Below are positions 1-9,267 of a DNA stretch of 64,000 bases, one piece after another (the stretch's first letter is position 1; each line of letters begins with the position of its first letter). The notes beneath the pieces are model-generated. The model ran no database searches and was not told the DNA's origin. It was given only the letters and a program-made list of their open reading frames with translations. The position numbers and the translations under genes are program-made. Source of the stretch: Nocardioides limicola (lineage in GTDB: Bacteria > Actinomycetota > Actinomycetes > Propionibacteriales > Nocardioidaceae); NCBI RefSeq assembly GCF_016827675.1, contig NZ_JAERJA010000006.1, forward strand, positions 1 to 64,000, in the 5' to 3' direction.

Positions 1-75
1 CTCCTCGGCGAGCCGAACCATGTCCGGCTCCCTCACCGCTGGCAACGTCGTACTCTCAGACTCGTGCTCGCTCAT
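1..75 (-). CDS. Partial hypothetical protein (N-terminus only)
   Basis: The first 25 codons of a minus-strand gene run off the left edge of the window. It begins with ATG at 75, and a strong AAGGAG ribosome binding site lies nine bases upstream (plus-strand 85-90), which makes the start convincing. The visible peptide starts MSEHESESTTLPAV and is polar and acidic. No family can be recognised from this much. It is divergent from the recombinase remnant and may belong to the same eroded mobile island. Confidence 0.5.
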   Translation of the reverse strand, partial: MSEHESESTTLPAVREPDMVRLAEE

Positions 76-129
76 GACGTGATGCTCCTTCGACCACGGA
101 CCCAGCCCGTGGCATCACGCCGATGCGCT

Positions 130-541
130 TACACAAAATTCCTGACAGACCCCGGCCAGGAGCAGGACCGCATCAGCAAGGCCCTCGCCAGCATCACCAG
201 CGAGCTCAAGGCCACCGAAGCCGAGTGGGACACCGTCGAGACCAACCTCCAGATGGCCCTCGACCTCGCGACCGACTGCCACGCCGCCTACCTCAGCGCG
301 CCCGAGCACATCCGGCGCATGTTCAACCAGGCGTTCTTCGAACGGATCCTCGTCCTGCCCGACGACAACGACCGCGTCGGCATCCGGCTCGAAGCCGAAC
401 TCGCAGAACCGTTCGACACGCTGCTCACCAAAGCAAAGAGGCCCGCCGGTGAAACCAGCGAGCCTCTTGACTCATCAAACTCTTCGGCGGCACTTACTCA
501 GTCCATATGTTTGAGTAGCGCCACCATGGTGGAGCCTAGGG
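130..541 (+). pseudogene. Serine recombinase remnant (C-terminal part)
   Basis: The frame encodes a coiled-coil stretch (RISKALASITSELKATEAEW) followed by a segment resembling the end of large serine recombinases (HIRRMFNQAFFERILV, then an acidic AELAEPFDTLL). The catalytic N-terminal resolvase domain and the zinc-binding recombinase domain are missing, and no upstream sequence continues the homology, so this is a 5'-truncated remnant. The frame runs into the IS481 element at 542, so its original end is probably displaced too. A recombinase tail directly beside the tRNA-Ala 3' end fits the edge of an integrated island. That origin is inferred; the family resemblance is by eye. Confidence 0.6.
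527..541 (+). repeat. 15-bp target-site duplication, left copy
   Basis: TGGTGGAGCCTAGGG abuts the left IS end and is repeated exactly at 1755-1769, where it is the last 15 bases (CCA-encoding end) of tRNA-Ala on the minus strand. Because the sequence is also a tRNA 3' end, an older att-site duplication is an alternative reading. Confidence 0.7.
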
Positions 542-567
542 TGTGATCCGTCAGGACATCCCGGACA
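542..567 (+). repeat. IS481 left terminal inverted repeat
   Basis: The sequence begins TGTGATCCGTCAGG and ends CCGGACA. It pairs with the reverse complement of 1729-1754 at 22 of 26 positions. Confidence 0.8.
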
Positions 568-631
568 CATCTCTCAAGACATCCCGGACAACTGACCAAG
601 CAGCACATGCACCTACCGGCAGCCTCAGGCC

Positions 632-1745
632 ATGTCGAAAGCACGGCTGGTCATCACCGCAGTCGAGATCGAAGGACGAACCGTCACCGAGGTCGCCAAC
701 ACCTACGCCGTGTCCCGGTCCTGGATCTACGAACTCCTCGCCCGCTACCGCACCGAAGGCGACGCCGCGTTCGAACCCAGATCGCGACGACCACACTCAT
801 CGCCCACAGCGATTGACCGGGCCACCGTCGACCTGATCATGCGGATCCGGAAGCAGTTAACCGAGTCCGGACTCGACGCCGGCCCCGACACCATCGCCTG
901 GCACCTCCAACACCGACACCAGGTCACAACCTCGGTCAGCACCGTTGCCCGGACCCTGACCCGCCAGAGCCTGGTCGAACCACAGCCGAAGAAGCGACCC
1001 AAATCCTCCTACATCCGTTTCGAAGCCGAACAACCCAACGAGACCTGGCAGTCCGACTTCACCCACTACTGCCTCGCCGGCGACAACGGCCCCGGTCAGG
1101 ACACCGAGGTCATCACCTGGCTCGACGACCACTCCCGCTACGCACTCCACGTCTCAGCTCACCACCGGATCACCGGCCAGATCGTGCTCGACACATTCAC
1201 CAAAACCGCAGATCAACACGGGTACCCCGGGTCCGTGCTCACCGACAACGGACTCGTCTACACCACCCGATTCGCCGGCGGCCGAGGCGGCCGCAACGGC
1301 CTGGAGTCCGAACTGCAACGCCTCGACATCGTCCAGAAGAACTCCCGACCCAACCACCCCACGACCTGCGGCAAGGTCGAGCGATATCAACAAACGATGA
1401 AGAACTGGCTCAGCGCCCAACCCGAGCAACCCACCACCATCGGCGAACTACAGGCGACGATCGACGCCTTCGTCGTGGCCTTCAACCACCACCGCCCGCA
1501 CCGCTCCCTCACCCACCGAGCGACCCCAGCCACGACCTACCAAGCACGCCCGAACCCAAGTCCTCAAACTCGTCGACGGACTCCACGTCCGCATCATCAA
1601 CGCCGCCACCGGCGAACTGCTGCGCGAGCTCACCATCGACCCCACCCGCAACTACCAGCCACTCGGCCGACCACCCGGACCACGCCCCGGAAAAACCAGA
1701 AGACCGGACCCAAGTTCTGGGTCCGGTCTGTCCGGTATCTCCTGA
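632..1745 (+). pseudogene. IS481 transposase with internal deletion and frameshift
   Basis: Starting from ATG 632 the frame has an N-terminal helix-turn-helix (VTEVANTYAVSRSWIYELLA), then a DDE integrase core with its acidic residues in QSDFTHY, LTDNGLVY and KVERYQQTMKNW. Homology in this frame stops near 1548 (ATTYQARP). The usual family C-terminus (VLKLVDGLHVRIINAATGE) follows at once but in another frame, ending with TGA at 1743. About 40-50 residues normally found between these segments are missing. The junction lies in a short CACGCCC-like microhomology, which suggests a slippage deletion. The DDE core is intact, but the C-terminal part is lost from the reading frame, so activity is doubtful. 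Confidence 0.75.
1701..1729 (+). terminator. Hairpin at the right end of the IS
   Basis: A perfect 12-bp stem (AGACCGGACCCA with TGGGTCCGGTCT) closes a five-base loop. It lies just inside the right inverted repeat and overlaps the tail of the transposase. It may end transposase transcription or block read-through; no U-run follows. Confidence 0.5.
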
Positions 1746-1754
1746 GAGATCACA
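1729..1754 (-). repeat. IS481 right terminal inverted repeat
   Basis: Its reverse complement begins TGTGATCTCTCAGG and ends CCGGACA, matching the left end at 22 of 26 positions. It overlaps the last codons of the transposase tail frame, whose stop is at 1743-1745. Confidence 0.8.
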
Positions 1755-1830
1755 TGGTGGAGCCTAGGGGACTCGAACCCCTAACCCCCTGCTTGCAAAG
1801 CAGGTGCGCTACCAATTGCGCCAAGGCCCC
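1755..1830 (-). tRNA. tRNA-Ala (anticodon TGC)
   Basis: The minus strand folds as a 76-nt tRNA with the CCA encoded. The acceptor stem GGGGCCT/AGGCTCC contains the G3-U70 wobble that identifies alanine tRNAs. The anticodon loop in CTGCTTTGCAAGCAG gives TGC, and the T arm reads GGGGTTCGAGTCCCC. The IS481 element sits directly after the CCA end and leaves the tRNA complete. Confidence 0.95.
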
Positions 1831-1861
1831 TGGGCCGGCAACGGGGTGCCGGCGGCGGGTG

Positions 1862-1987
1862 TCAGGCCCGGTCGACGTTGTCGGTGGCCTCGGCCCACAG
1901 GGCCTGCTCACGCTTGGACTCGTCGTACTTCTTCCAGGCCACAGCGGCACCGGCGGCCGCGATCAGCAGGACAATGATCTTCTTCAC
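1862..1987 (-). CDS. DLW-39 family microprotein
   Basis: This 41-residue gene begins with GTG at 1987 behind a GGAG site seven bases upstream and stops with TGA at 1862-1864. The protein starts [18 protein letters not shown], a single short membrane-type helix, followed by a charged tail [10 protein letters not shown] and the segment [11 protein letters not shown], a variant of the DLWAEATD motif that names the family. DLW-39 proteins of about 39-40 residues are known in actinobacteria beside gyrA and its tRNAs; the function is unknown. Here it lies between tRNA-Ile and tRNA-Ala. It is probably a one-pass membrane peptide. Confidence 0.85.
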   Translation of the reverse strand: MKKIIVLLIAAAGAAVAWKKYDESKREQALWAEATDNVDRA

Positions 1988-2051
1988 GGCTCTACTCCAT
2001 CGTCGATGGTGGGTTGCCCGCAGAAGGGGCACCACGGGACGGATCCCGTGC

Positions 2052-2128
2052 TGGTGGGCCTAACAGGACTTGAACCTGTGACCTCTTCCTTATCAGGGAA
2101 GCGCTCTAACCGTCTGAGCTATAGGCCC
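2052..2128 (-). tRNA. tRNA-Ile (anticodon GAT)
   Basis: A 77-nt minus-strand tRNA with encoded CCA. The acceptor stem GGGCCTA/TAGGCCC pairs fully, the D arm contains AGCTCAGACGGTTAGAGC, the anticodon stem-loop is CTTCCCTGATAAGGAAG with GAT, and the T arm reads ACAGGTTCAAGTCCTGT. A tRNA-Ile followed by tRNA-Ala downstream of gyrA is the standard actinobacterial layout. Confidence 0.95.
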
Positions 2129-2195
2129 GCATGAACCGACGGGGAAGATTACCGCAGGTTCCGGTGCGGCGACAAAACGGGGTCGCCGCGAGGAC

Positions 2196-2702
2196 TCAGT
2201 CCTCCGCGAGGGTGACTTCGATGCCGCCCAGCAGGGCCGCGGCCATGTTGTACAGGAACGCGGACAAGGTGGCGATCGCGGTCAGCAGGATCACGTCCAC
2301 CACCGACACCAGCATGGTGAAGCCGAGCACCCGGGTCATCCCGACGTACGACTCGATGTCGAAGTTCGCGCCCTCGTCGCCGCCGATCACGTCCTGGACG
2401 GCGGCGTTGATCGAGTCCCAGACCCCGGCCGCGCCCAGCACCGACCAGACGATGAAGACCGACACCACGGTCACCACCGCGAACGCCACCGAGAGCAGGA
2501 ACGCGGTCTTCATCACCGACCAGGGGTCGATCCTGGTCAGCCGGAGTCGGGCACGCCGCTGCTTGCGGGGACCGTCGACCATCACTGAACCCCTCTCGGC
2601 CTCGGCGGCCTCACGCAACTCCGCGGTGGCCTGCGCGAGCTTCTCCTGGACGCGGTTGGCGAACCCGGACCGGATCGCGGTGTCCTCGGGTGCGTCACTC
2701 AT
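2196..2702 (-). CDS. DUF3566 membrane protein
   Basis: This 168-residue protein has a basic cytoplasmic N-terminal part (to about residue 60) and two strong membrane helices, one around 65-90 ([21 protein letters not shown]) and one around 130-155 ([21 protein letters not shown]). The segment [12 protein letters not shown] before helix one is typical of DUF3566, the family of M. tuberculosis Rv0007, which follows gyrA there too. Its ATG overlaps the gyrA stop by four bases (ATGA), so the two are translationally coupled. The function is unknown; a role at the membrane or division site is only a guess from family context. Confidence 0.88.
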   Translation of the reverse strand: MSDAPEDTAIRSGFANRVQEKLAQATAELREAAEAERGSVMVDGPRKQRRARLRLTRIDPWSVMKTAFLLSVAFAVVTVVSVFIVWSVLGAAGVWDSINAAVQDVIGGDEGANFDIESYVGMTRVLGFTMLVSVVDVILLTAIATLSAFLYNMAAALLGGIEVTLAED

Positions 2703-5293
2703 GATTCCTCGTCTCGTGGCTGGTCGTCGGCGGCCATTGTGGCATCGGCGCCCGAATCGACAGATTCGCCAGCGACCTCCTCGTCAACCTCGTCGGCGAC
2801 CTTGGCCTCCACCGACCGGGTCACCACGGCCACGCTGTCGCCCTTCTTCGGGGAGACGAACTTGACGCCCTGGGTGGACCGACCGGTGGGCCGGAACTGG
2901 TCGTCGATCGGGCTGCGCACCACCTGACCGGCGGCGGTGATGGCGAGCACCTCGTCACCGTCGGTGGCGATGAAGGCACCCACCAGCTGGCCGCGCTCGG
3001 TGTTGGCCAGCGACATCGCCTTGATGCCCAGACCGCCCCGCGACTGCAGGCGATACTCCGAGATCCGGCTCCGCTTCGCGAACCCGCCGTCGGTCATCGT
3101 GAAGACGTACTGCACGTCCTCGTCGGCGTCCTCGACAGCCGCCTGCGCGGCCCGGATCACCGACATCGACAGCATCGAGTCCTCGTTGCGGAACTTCATC
3201 CCCGTGACACCGCCGGTGGCCCGGCCCATCGGCCGCAACTGCGCGTCGTCGGCGTGGAAGCGGATCGCCTGCCCCTTCCGGGAGACCAGCAGGATGTCGT
3301 CGTCGGCCGAGACCAGCTCGGCGCCGATCAGCTCATCGGTCTCGGAGCGGAAGTTGATCGCAATGACGCCGGCCTGACGCGGCGAGTTGTAGTCGGCCAA
3401 CCGCGTCTTCTTGACCAGCCCGTCCCGGGTGGCCAGCACCAGGTAGGGAGCCTGCTCGTAGTCGCGGATCGCCAGCACCTGAGCGATCTGCTCATCCGGC
3501 TGGAAGGAGAGCAGCCCCGCCACGTGACCGCCCTTGGCGTCCCGGGAGGACTCGGGCAGGTTGTAGACCTTGGTCCGGTAGACCCGTCCGGCGGTAGTGA
3601 AGAAGAGCAGCCAGTGATGGTTGCTGGTGGCCAGCAGGTGCTGCACCACGTCGTCGCCGCGCAGCGCGGCGCCGCGCACCCCCTTGCCGCCCCGCTTCTG
3701 GGTGCGATAGGAGTCGGCGCGGGTCCGCTTCGCATACCCGCCGCGAGTGATCGAGACGACCATCTCCTCGTCCGGGATCAGGTCCTCCATGGACAGGTCG
3801 CCGTCGGCGGGGATGATCTGGGAGCGCCGGTCGTCGCCGAACTTCTCGACGATCTCGTTGAGCTCCTCGCCGATGATCCGGCGCTGCCGCGACTCGCTGG
3901 CCAGGATGTCCTGGAGGTCGGCGATGATCCGCTCCAGCTCGGCGAGCTTGTCGATGATCTTCTGCCGCTCCAGGGCCGCCAGCCGGCGCAGCTGCATCTC
4001 CAGGATCGCGTTGGCCTGGAGTTCGTCGATGCCGAGCAGGTTGATCAGCCCGGTGCGGGCCTCCTCCACGTCGGGCGACCGGCGGATCAGCGCGATCACC
4101 TCATCCAGCGCATCGAGCGCCTTCACCAGGCCGCGCTGGATGTGCGCGTCCTCCTCGGCCCGGCGTAGCCGGAAGCGGGTCCGCCGCTGGATGACCTCGA
4201 GCTGGTGGGTGACCCAGCTGCTGATGAACTGGTCGATGGTCAGGGTGCGCGGCACCCCGTCGACCAGCGCCAACATGTTGGCGGAGAAGTTGGTCTGCAG
4301 CTCGGTGTGCTTGAGCAGGTTGTTCAGCACCACCCGGGCGACCGCGTCACGCTTGAGTACGACGACCAGTCGCTGGCCGGTGCGCCCCGACGAGTCGTCG
4401 CGGACGTCGGAGATGCCCTGCACCTTGCCGGTGTCGACGAGCATGGCGATCTTCTCGGCCAGGTTGTCGGGGTTGACCATGTAGGGCAGCTCGGTGATCG
4501 AGAGGCAGGTGCGGCCCTTGTTGTCCTCGTCGATCTCGATGACCGCCCGCTGGGTGACCGAGCCCCGACCGGTGCGGTAGGCCTGCTCGATGCCCTGGCG
4601 GCCCACGATCAGCGCGCCGTTGGGGAAGTCGGGGCCCTTGATCCGCTCGATCAGCGCGTCCTGCAGCTCCTCGCGGGTGGCGTCGGGGTGCTCCAGCGCC
4701 CACCGGGCACCGTCGGCGACCTCGCGCAGGTTGTGCGGCGGAATGTTGGTGGCCATCCCGACCGCGATCCCCGCCGACCCGTTGACCAGCAGGTTCGGGT
4801 AGCGCGAGGGCAGCACGGTCGGCTCGGTGGAGCGACCGTCGTAGTTGGGCTGGAAGTCGACGGTCTCCTGCTCGATGTCGCGGACCATCTCCAGCGCCAG
4901 CGGCGCCATCCGGCACTCGGTGTATCGCATCGCGGCGGCCGCGTCGTTGCCCGGCGAACCGAAGTTGCCCTGCCCCTGCACCAGCGGCGCGCGCATCACC
5001 CACGGCTGGGCGAGCCGGACCAGGGTGTCGTAGATCGCCGAGTCGCCGTGCGGGTGGTACTGACCCATCACGTCGCCGACGACGCGCGAGCACTTGGAGA
5101 AGCCGCGGTCGGGGCGGTAGCCGCCGTCGTACATCGCGTAGAGCACCCGGCGGTGCACCGGCTTGAGTCCGTCGCGTACGTCGGGCAGGGCCCGGCCCAC
5201 GATGACCGCCATCGCGTAGTCGATGTAGGCGCGCTGCATGGAGGTCTGCAGCTCGATCGGTTCGATGCGTCCGCCGCTGGGAGTCTCGGTCAC
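2699..5293 (-). CDS. gyrA: DNA gyrase subunit A
   Basis: This 864-residue protein is the DNA-breaking and rejoining subunit of gyrase, which with GyrB introduces negative supercoils. The winged-helix breakage domain includes HRRVLYAM, and the catalytic tyrosine is Tyr124 in AAAMRYTE. The quinolone region [11 protein letters not shown] carries Ser85 and Asp89, the residues of susceptible enzymes, where many mycobacteria have Ala. A C-terminal beta-pinwheel follows, with the GyrA box QKRGGKG near residue 530. The acidic tail after about residue 830 is poorly conserved. It starts with GTG 123 bases after gyrB, and the gap holds two copies of a dispersed repeat. Confidence 0.98.
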   Translation of the reverse strand: MTETPSGGRIEPIELQTSMQRAYIDYAMAVIVGRALPDVRDGLKPVHRRVLYAMYDGGYRPDRGFSKCSRVVGDVMGQYHPHGDSAIYDTLVRLAQPWVMRAPLVQGQGNFGSPGNDAAAAMRYTECRMAPLALEMVRDIEQETVDFQPNYDGRSTEPTVLPSRYPNLLVNGSAGIAVGMATNIPPHNLREVADGARWALEHPDATREELQDALIERIKGPDFPNGALIVGRQGIEQAYRTGRGSVTQRAVIEIDEDNKGRTCLSITELPYMVNPDNLAEKIAMLVDTGKVQGISDVRDDSSGRTGQRLVVVLKRDAVARVVLNNLLKHTELQTNFSANMLALVDGVPRTLTIDQFISSWVTHQLEVIQRRTRFRLRRAEEDAHIQRGLVKALDALDEVIALIRRSPDVEEARTGLINLLGIDELQANAILEMQLRRLAALERQKIIDKLAELERIIADLQDILASESRQRRIIGEELNEIVEKFGDDRRSQIIPADGDLSMEDLIPDEEMVVSITRGGYAKRTRADSYRTQKRGGKGVRGAALRGDDVVQHLLATSNHHWLLFFTTAGRVYRTKVYNLPESSRDAKGGHVAGLLSFQPDEQIAQVLAIRDYEQAPYLVLATRDGLVKKTRLADYNSPRQAGVIAINFRSETDELIGAELVSADDDILLVSRKGQAIRFHADDAQLRPMGRATGGVTGMKFRNEDSMLSMSVIRAAQAAVEDADEDVQYVFTMTDGGFAKRSRISEYRLQSRGGLGIKAMSLANTERGQLVGAFIATDGDEVLAITAAGQVVRSPIDDQFRPTGRSTQGVKFVSPKKGDSVAVVTRSVEAKVADEVDEEVAGESVDSGADATMAADDQPRDEES

Positions 5294-5344
5294 GATTGCT
5301 CTCTCTGCCTATGTCTAACGGAGTCTAGGGAATGTCGAAGAGTG

Positions 5345-5410
5345 GTCTCGACAAGCTCGACCGACGAACGCCGCCGGCGTGCGGGGTCTCGACAAGCTCG
5401 ACCGACGATT
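5345..5410 (+). repeat. Two copies of the GTCTCGACAAGCTCGACC dispersed repeat
   Basis: The 22-base string GTCTCGACAAGCTCGACCGACGA occurs twice in the gyrB-gyrA gap about 43 bases apart. A third close copy (GTCTCGACAAGCTCGACCAACGA) lies near 8650. Each is intergenic and contains the palindromic piece TCGACAAGCTCGA. Similar repeats are abundant in Nocardioidaceae genomes, from general knowledge. Confidence 0.7.
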
Positions 5411-5416
5411 GGCTCA

Positions 5417-7495
5417 TCAGATGTCGAGGAAGCGGACGTCTTTAGCGTTGCGCTGGATGAAGGAGCGGCGCTGCTCGACGTCCTCCCCCATCAGCGTCGA
5501 GAAGACCTCGTCGGCCTGGGCGGCGTCGTCGAGGGTGACCTGGAGCATCAGCCGCTGCTCGGGGTTCATCGTGGTCTCCCACAGCTCCTCGGCGTTCATC
5601 TCGCCGAGACCCTTGTACCGCTGCACCGCGTTCTCCTTGGGCAGCTTCTTGCCCTGGGCGAGACCGTCGCGGGTGAGCGCGTCGCGCTCGGGGTCGGAGT
5701 AGACGAACTCGTGCTCGTGCGGCTTGTTCCACCGCAGTCGGTACAGCGGCGGCTGGGCCATGTACACGTAGCCCTGCTCGATCAGCGGCTTCATGAACCG
5801 GAACAGCAACGTCAGCAGCAGGGTGTTGATGTGGTGGCCGTCGACGTCGGCGTCGGCCATCAGCACCACCTTGTGGTAGCGCAGCTTCTCCAGCGAGAAC
5901 TCCTCGTGGATGCCGGTGCCCAGCGCCGAGATGATCGCCTGCACCTCGGTGTTGGCGAGCACCTTGTCGATGCGCGCCTTCTCGACGTTGAGGATCTTGC
6001 CGCGGATCGGCAGGATCGCCTGCACCCGCGGGTCGCGGCCCTGCCGGGCGGAGCCGCCGGCGGAGTCACCCTCGACGATGAAGACCTCGCACTCGGCCGG
6101 GTTCGTGGACTGGCAGTCCGACAGCTTGCCGGGCAGTCCGCCGCCGCCGAGCAGGCCCTTGCGGTTGCGGGCCAGGTCCCGGGCCTTGCGGGCCGCGATC
6201 CGGGCCGACGCCGCCGCCTGAGCCTTCCGGACGATGTCGCGCCCCTCGGCCGGGTTCTGCTCCAGCCAGGCGCCGAGCTGGTCGTTGACCAGCCGTTGCA
6301 CGAAGCCCTTGGCCTCGGTGTTGCCGAGCTTGGTCTTGGTCTGCCCCTCGAACTGGGGCTCGGCCAGCTTGATCGAGATGATCGCGGTGAGGCCTTCGCG
6401 GATGTCGTCGCCGGAGACCCGGTCCTCGCGCTTCTTGATCAGCCCCCACTCCTCGCCCCAGTGGTTCACCAGGGTGGTCAGCGCGGCCCGGAAGCCCTCC
6501 TCGTGGGTGCCGCCCTCGTGGGTGTTGATGGTGTTGGCGAAGGTGTGCACCGACTCGGTGAACGAGGTGTTCCACTGCATGGCCACTTCGAGGCTCATGT
6601 GGTTCTCGACGGAGTCGGGAGTCTCGTCCTCGAAGGAGATGACCGTCGGGTTCGCCTTGTCCTTGCGCCGGTTCAGGTGCTCGACGTAGTCGACCAGTCC
6701 GCGGTCGTAGCGGTAGCGGCTCTCCAGGCCGACCCCCTCGGCCGGGTGCACCTGGTCCTCGCCGTTGTCCGCCTCCGGCTCCAGCCCCTCGGCCACGTCC
6801 TCGGCGGTCTGGCGCTCGTCGCGTACGACGATCTCGAGGCCCTTGTTGAGGAAAGCCATCTCCCGGATCCGGGTGGTGATGGTCTCCAGGGAGAAGGTGG
6901 TGGACTCGAAGATGTCCTCCGAGGGCCAGAAGGTGACCGTGGTGCCGGTCCCCTCCCCCTCGGCGAGCGGCCGCACCTCTTCGAGGTCGGCGTCGGGGGT
7001 GCCGAGTGAGAAGCTCTGCTGCCAGAGCCGGCCCCGGTTGCGCACCTCGACGAGCAGTCGGCTCGACAGCGCGTTCACCACCGAGACGCCGACGCCGTGC
7101 AGTCCGCCGGAGACCTTGTAGCCGCCGCCGCCGAACTTGCCGCCGGCGTGCAGGACGGTCAACGCCAAGGTGACGGCGGGGATGGACTGGCCGGGAGCGG
7201 TGTCGGTGGGGATGCCGCGGCCGTTGTCCTCGACCCGGACCGCACCGTCGTCGGTGAGGGTGACCACGATCCGGTCGCAGTGTCCGGCCAGGGCCTCGTC
7301 GACAGCGTTGTCGACGATCTCCCAGATCAGGTGGTGCAGGCCACGGGCGCCGGTGGAGCCGATGTACATGCCAGGTCGCTTGCGGACCGCTTCGAGGCCC
7401 TCCAGGACCTGGATCGCTGACGCGTCGTAGGCGACCTGCTCGGTGGCCTTCGTTGGCTGCTCGTCGGTCACCTGATTGTCGTCGACCACGCGCAC
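5417..7495 (-). CDS. gyrB: DNA gyrase subunit B
   Basis: This 692-residue ATPase subunit of gyrase has an N-terminal GHKL domain with the Mg-ATP motif [11 protein letters not shown] (Glu59, Asn63) and NGRGIP at 91-96. A transducer domain follows, then a TOPRIM domain with EGDSAGGSA and the metal-binding [10 protein letters not shown], and a C-terminal tail ending KDVRFLDI. An insertion rich in acidic residues (around 230-250, [19 protein letters not shown]) is longer than in many homologues. The start is GTG at 7495, nine bases after GGGAG; a second GTG two codons on is also possible. It is transcribed toward gyrA. Confidence 0.98.
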   Translation of the reverse strand: MRVVDDNQVTDEQPTKATEQVAYDASAIQVLEGLEAVRKRPGMYIGSTGARGLHHLIWEIVDNAVDEALAGHCDRIVVTLTDDGAVRVEDNGRGIPTDTAPGQSIPAVTLALTVLHAGGKFGGGGYKVSGGLHGVGVSVVNALSSRLLVEVRNRGRLWQQSFSLGTPDADLEEVRPLAEGEGTGTTVTFWPSEDIFESTTFSLETITTRIREMAFLNKGLEIVVRDERQTAEDVAEGLEPEADNGEDQVHPAEGVGLESRYRYDRGLVDYVEHLNRRKDKANPTVISFEDETPDSVENHMSLEVAMQWNTSFTESVHTFANTINTHEGGTHEEGFRAALTTLVNHWGEEWGLIKKREDRVSGDDIREGLTAIISIKLAEPQFEGQTKTKLGNTEAKGFVQRLVNDQLGAWLEQNPAEGRDIVRKAQAAASARIAARKARDLARNRKGLLGGGGLPGKLSDCQSTNPAECEVFIVEGDSAGGSARQGRDPRVQAILPIRGKILNVEKARIDKVLANTEVQAIISALGTGIHEEFSLEKLRYHKVVLMADADVDGHHINTLLLTLLFRFMKPLIEQGYVYMAQPPLYRLRWNKPHEHEFVYSDPERDALTRDGLAQGKKLPKENAVQRYKGLGEMNAEELWETTMNPEQRLMLQVTLDDAAQADEVFSTLMGEDVEQRRSFIQRNAKDVRFLDI

Positions 7496-7702
7496 TCCGT
7501 CCTACTCCCTCGGCGTACCGCCGCACGAGCGCGCAGCGGACATGGAACGGGTCGCAACCGGGGGTTATGCCGCGTTGCGACCTCGTGGGCCATGATACCC
7601 CGCAGAGGGCCTCAGAACACGCTCGTGCGTCCCCAGGGCAGGGTCGAAACATGCCCTGTGAGCTCTATTTGGCCCGTTGCGGCCGTTTTCGCGCGTTCGA
7701 GG

Positions 7703-7739
7703 TGCTCGTGTGGGGTGCCCCTTGCACCCCACACGAGCA
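7703..7739. terminator. 16-bp perfect hairpin between gyrB and a membrane-protein gene
   Basis: The arms TGCTCGTGTGGGGTGC and GCACCCCACACGAGCA pair perfectly around the loop CCCTT. It lies just after the stop of the minus-strand membrane-protein gene (7747) and upstream of gyrB. A stem this long suggests a terminator for that gene, although no U-run is present. Confidence 0.65.
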
Positions 7740-7746
7740 TCCTGAG

Positions 7747-8535
7747 TCAGGCGGCGATCGGCTCGTTGTGCAGTGAGCGGAACGCGTACGCCGTCAACAG
7801 CGTGCCGATCGGGATGGCCGCGATCAGGCCCACCAGGCACAGGATGGCGCCGACGATGGTGACCGCCAGCACGCACAGGTAGACCAGCAGGACCTGGACG
7901 AAGTTGTCCTTGACGAAGTTGAAGCTGGCCTTGATCGCCTCGACCGCGGTCAGGTTGCGGTCACCCACGAAGTGCAGGGTGTAGGAGGTGAAGAAGTAGA
8001 ACACGATGCCCGGCAGCACGCAGAGCAGCAGGCCGATGGTGCCGCCGATGGCGATCAGCACCGCGGCCACGAAGACCTGCACGAGCTGGTCGGTGCGGAA
8101 CATGCTGGCCGCCGTCACCGGTCGGCCGGCGGTGATGTCGAGGGCGGACCGGATCATGCCGGCCATGATCAGCATCGCGACCAGGTTGACGACCAGTCCG
8201 ATGACGCCGTTGACCAGGTTCGTGGCGATGAAGCCGAGGCCGCCGCTGGTCACCCAGCGGCCGGTCTCCATGTCGAAGACCAGCGTGGGGTTGCTCATCG
8301 AGCTGATCACCGCCTGGACGATGCCGCCGAAGACCAGCACACCGAAGATGGCCAGGCCCGCGATCACGAACGGACCGAGGTTGGCCTGGAACTTCTCGAA
8401 GGCGTACTTGAACGCCGCACCGATGTCCACGCTCGGGCCCGGTGCCCCGGCCGGCGGGGGCGGCGGCGCCCCGTAGCCCGGCGGCGGCGGGGGTGGCTGG
8501 TTCGGGGGCTCGTTGGGTGGCTCGTTGGTGCTCAT
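7747..8535 (-). CDS. Proline-rich N-terminus, multi-pass membrane protein
   Basis: This 262-residue protein starts with a disordered Pro/Gly tail (NEPPNQPPPPPPGYGAPPPP, residues 5-30), then carries about five or six hydrophobic helices, for example FVIAGLAIFGVLVFGGIV, VVNLVAMLIMAGMI, AVLIAIGGTIGLLLCVLPGIV and VLLVYLCVLAVTIVGAILC. The sequence DITAGRPVTAASMF and the LCVLPGIVFYFFTSYT helix resemble DUF975/YciC-like membrane proteins. No catalytic motif is visible. The start ATG lies after AGGAGG. Position between the DciA-like gene and gyrB is not part of the standard origin cluster, so it is probably a lineage-specific insertion. Function unknown. Confidence 0.8.
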   Translation of the reverse strand: MSTNEPPNEPPNQPPPPPPGYGAPPPPPAGAPGPSVDIGAAFKYAFEKFQANLGPFVIAGLAIFGVLVFGGIVQAVISSMSNPTLVFDMETGRWVTSGGLGFIATNLVNGVIGLVVNLVAMLIMAGMIRSALDITAGRPVTAASMFRTDQLVQVFVAAVLIAIGGTIGLLLCVLPGIVFYFFTSYTLHFVGDRNLTAVEAIKASFNFVKDNFVQVLLVYLCVLAVTIVGAILCLVGLIAAIPIGTLLTAYAFRSLHNEPIAA

Positions 8536-8642
8536 CGGATCCCTCCTGATCGTCTTGCCGAGTCAAGTGATGACAAAGATGTGTCGTCACCGCACTGCAG
8601 CCTAGCGGTGAACGGTGTTCGTTGGGGCGGATCGGGTGCCGG

Positions 8643-8675
8643 GGGTGCGGGGTCTCGACAAGCTCGACCAACGAA
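8643..8675 (+). repeat. Third copy of the GTCTCGACAAGCTCGACC repeat
   Basis: GGGGTCTCGACAAGCTCGAC followed by CAACGAATC lies in the 216-base gap between the membrane-protein gene and the DciA-like gene. It matches the two copies at 5345-5410 apart from one base near its end. Confidence 0.65.
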
Positions 8676-8751
8676 TCCACACCACCCGGCGACCAACGTG
8701 CTCGGCATGGCGTCGGCCGTAGGCGGCAGTCTCAGCCGTAGGCGTCAGGCG

Positions 8752-9267
8752 TCAGCCGTAGGTGTCGCGGGGGCCGCGGCCGTCGCGCACCGACCGGGGG
8801 CCCTTCTTCCAGGTCGGCCCGTGCGGGCCGAGGACCTCGATGAAGGTGACCGTGTCGTGGCCGAGCTCGGTGTTGAGGCGCTTGAGCAGCGTCGGGGCCA
8901 GCAGCCGCAACTGGGTGGCCCAGGCGGTGGAGTCGGTGCGCACCGACAACCGGCCCTCGGCGAAGGACTCCGGCGTGCAGTGGGTGGCGATGTCGTCACC
9001 GACCAGCTCCGCCCACCGGCCGAAGACCCCGTGCACTTTCAGGTCGACGGTCCAGCCGTGCTCGGTGACCAGCCGGCCGAGCACGTTGTCGAGCAGCTGC
9101 GGGTCGCGATCGTCCGGATGCGCCCCGGACGCCTCCGCGGGGGCGGCCCTGCGACGCCGTCCCCGACGGCCCCGGGCCCGGGAGGTGACCTGGAGCCGGG
9201 ACACAGCGCGGGCCTGGGCGCGGGCGAAGTCGAGTCCGTCCGGGGTCGGCTCCTCCGGTTCGGTCAC
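8752..9267 (-). CDS. DUF721 / DciA-like protein
   Basis: This 171-residue protein has a basic linker ([19 protein letters not shown], residues 28-47) followed by a DUF721 domain of about 100 residues ([37 protein letters not shown]). DciA, a DUF721 protein, is the ancestral loader or operator of the replicative helicase DnaB; in actinobacteria this gene between recF and gyrB is the expected member. It overlaps the recF stop by four bases (GTGA) and so is coupled to recF. The 3' end shows small duplications of the motif TACGGCTGA just past the stop. Role inferred from family and position. Confidence 0.85.
   Translation of the reverse strand: MTEPEEPTPDGLDFARAQARAVSRLQVTSRARGRRGRRRRAAPAEASGAHPDDRDPQLLDNVLGRLVTEHGWTVDLKVHGVFGRWAELVGDDIATHCTPESFAEGRLSVRTDSTAWATQLRLLAPTLLKRLNTELGHDTVTFIEVLGPHGPTWKKGPRSVRDGRGPRDTYG

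Larger units (their letters stand above)
542..1754 (+). mobile_element. IS481-family insertion sequence
   Basis: The element is 1213 bp. Its ends are imperfect 26-bp inverted repeats (542-567 and 1729-1754; 22 of 26 positions match) that begin TGTGATC and end GATCACA, in keeping with the 5'-TGT...ACA-3' ends of IS481. It carries one DDE transposase frame. The 15 bases TGGTGGAGCCTAGGG occur immediately outside both ends (527-541 and 1755-1769), a target duplication at the long end of the range known for the family. The target is the 3' end of tRNA-Ala, which stays intact on the right. The sub-repeat ACATCCCGGACA occurs twice near the left end. The transposase is damaged, so the copy is probably not autonomous. 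Confidence 0.85.

Noticed and set aside
1746..2134. Open frame continuing from the transposase through both tRNAs, with MVEPRGLEPLTP-like peptide
   Set aside because: The peptide is antisense to tRNA-Ala and tRNA-Ile, a well-known false protein; the real transposase homology ends near 1548 in that frame.
4205..7009. Very long plus-strand open frame (934 codons) opposite gyrA and gyrB
   Set aside because: It is the high-GC antisense shadow of two certain genes and has no family-like sequence.
7496..7702. Riboswitch or leader before gyrB
   Set aside because: Only a weak-looking gap; the hairpin at 7703-7739 belongs better to the end of the upstream gene.
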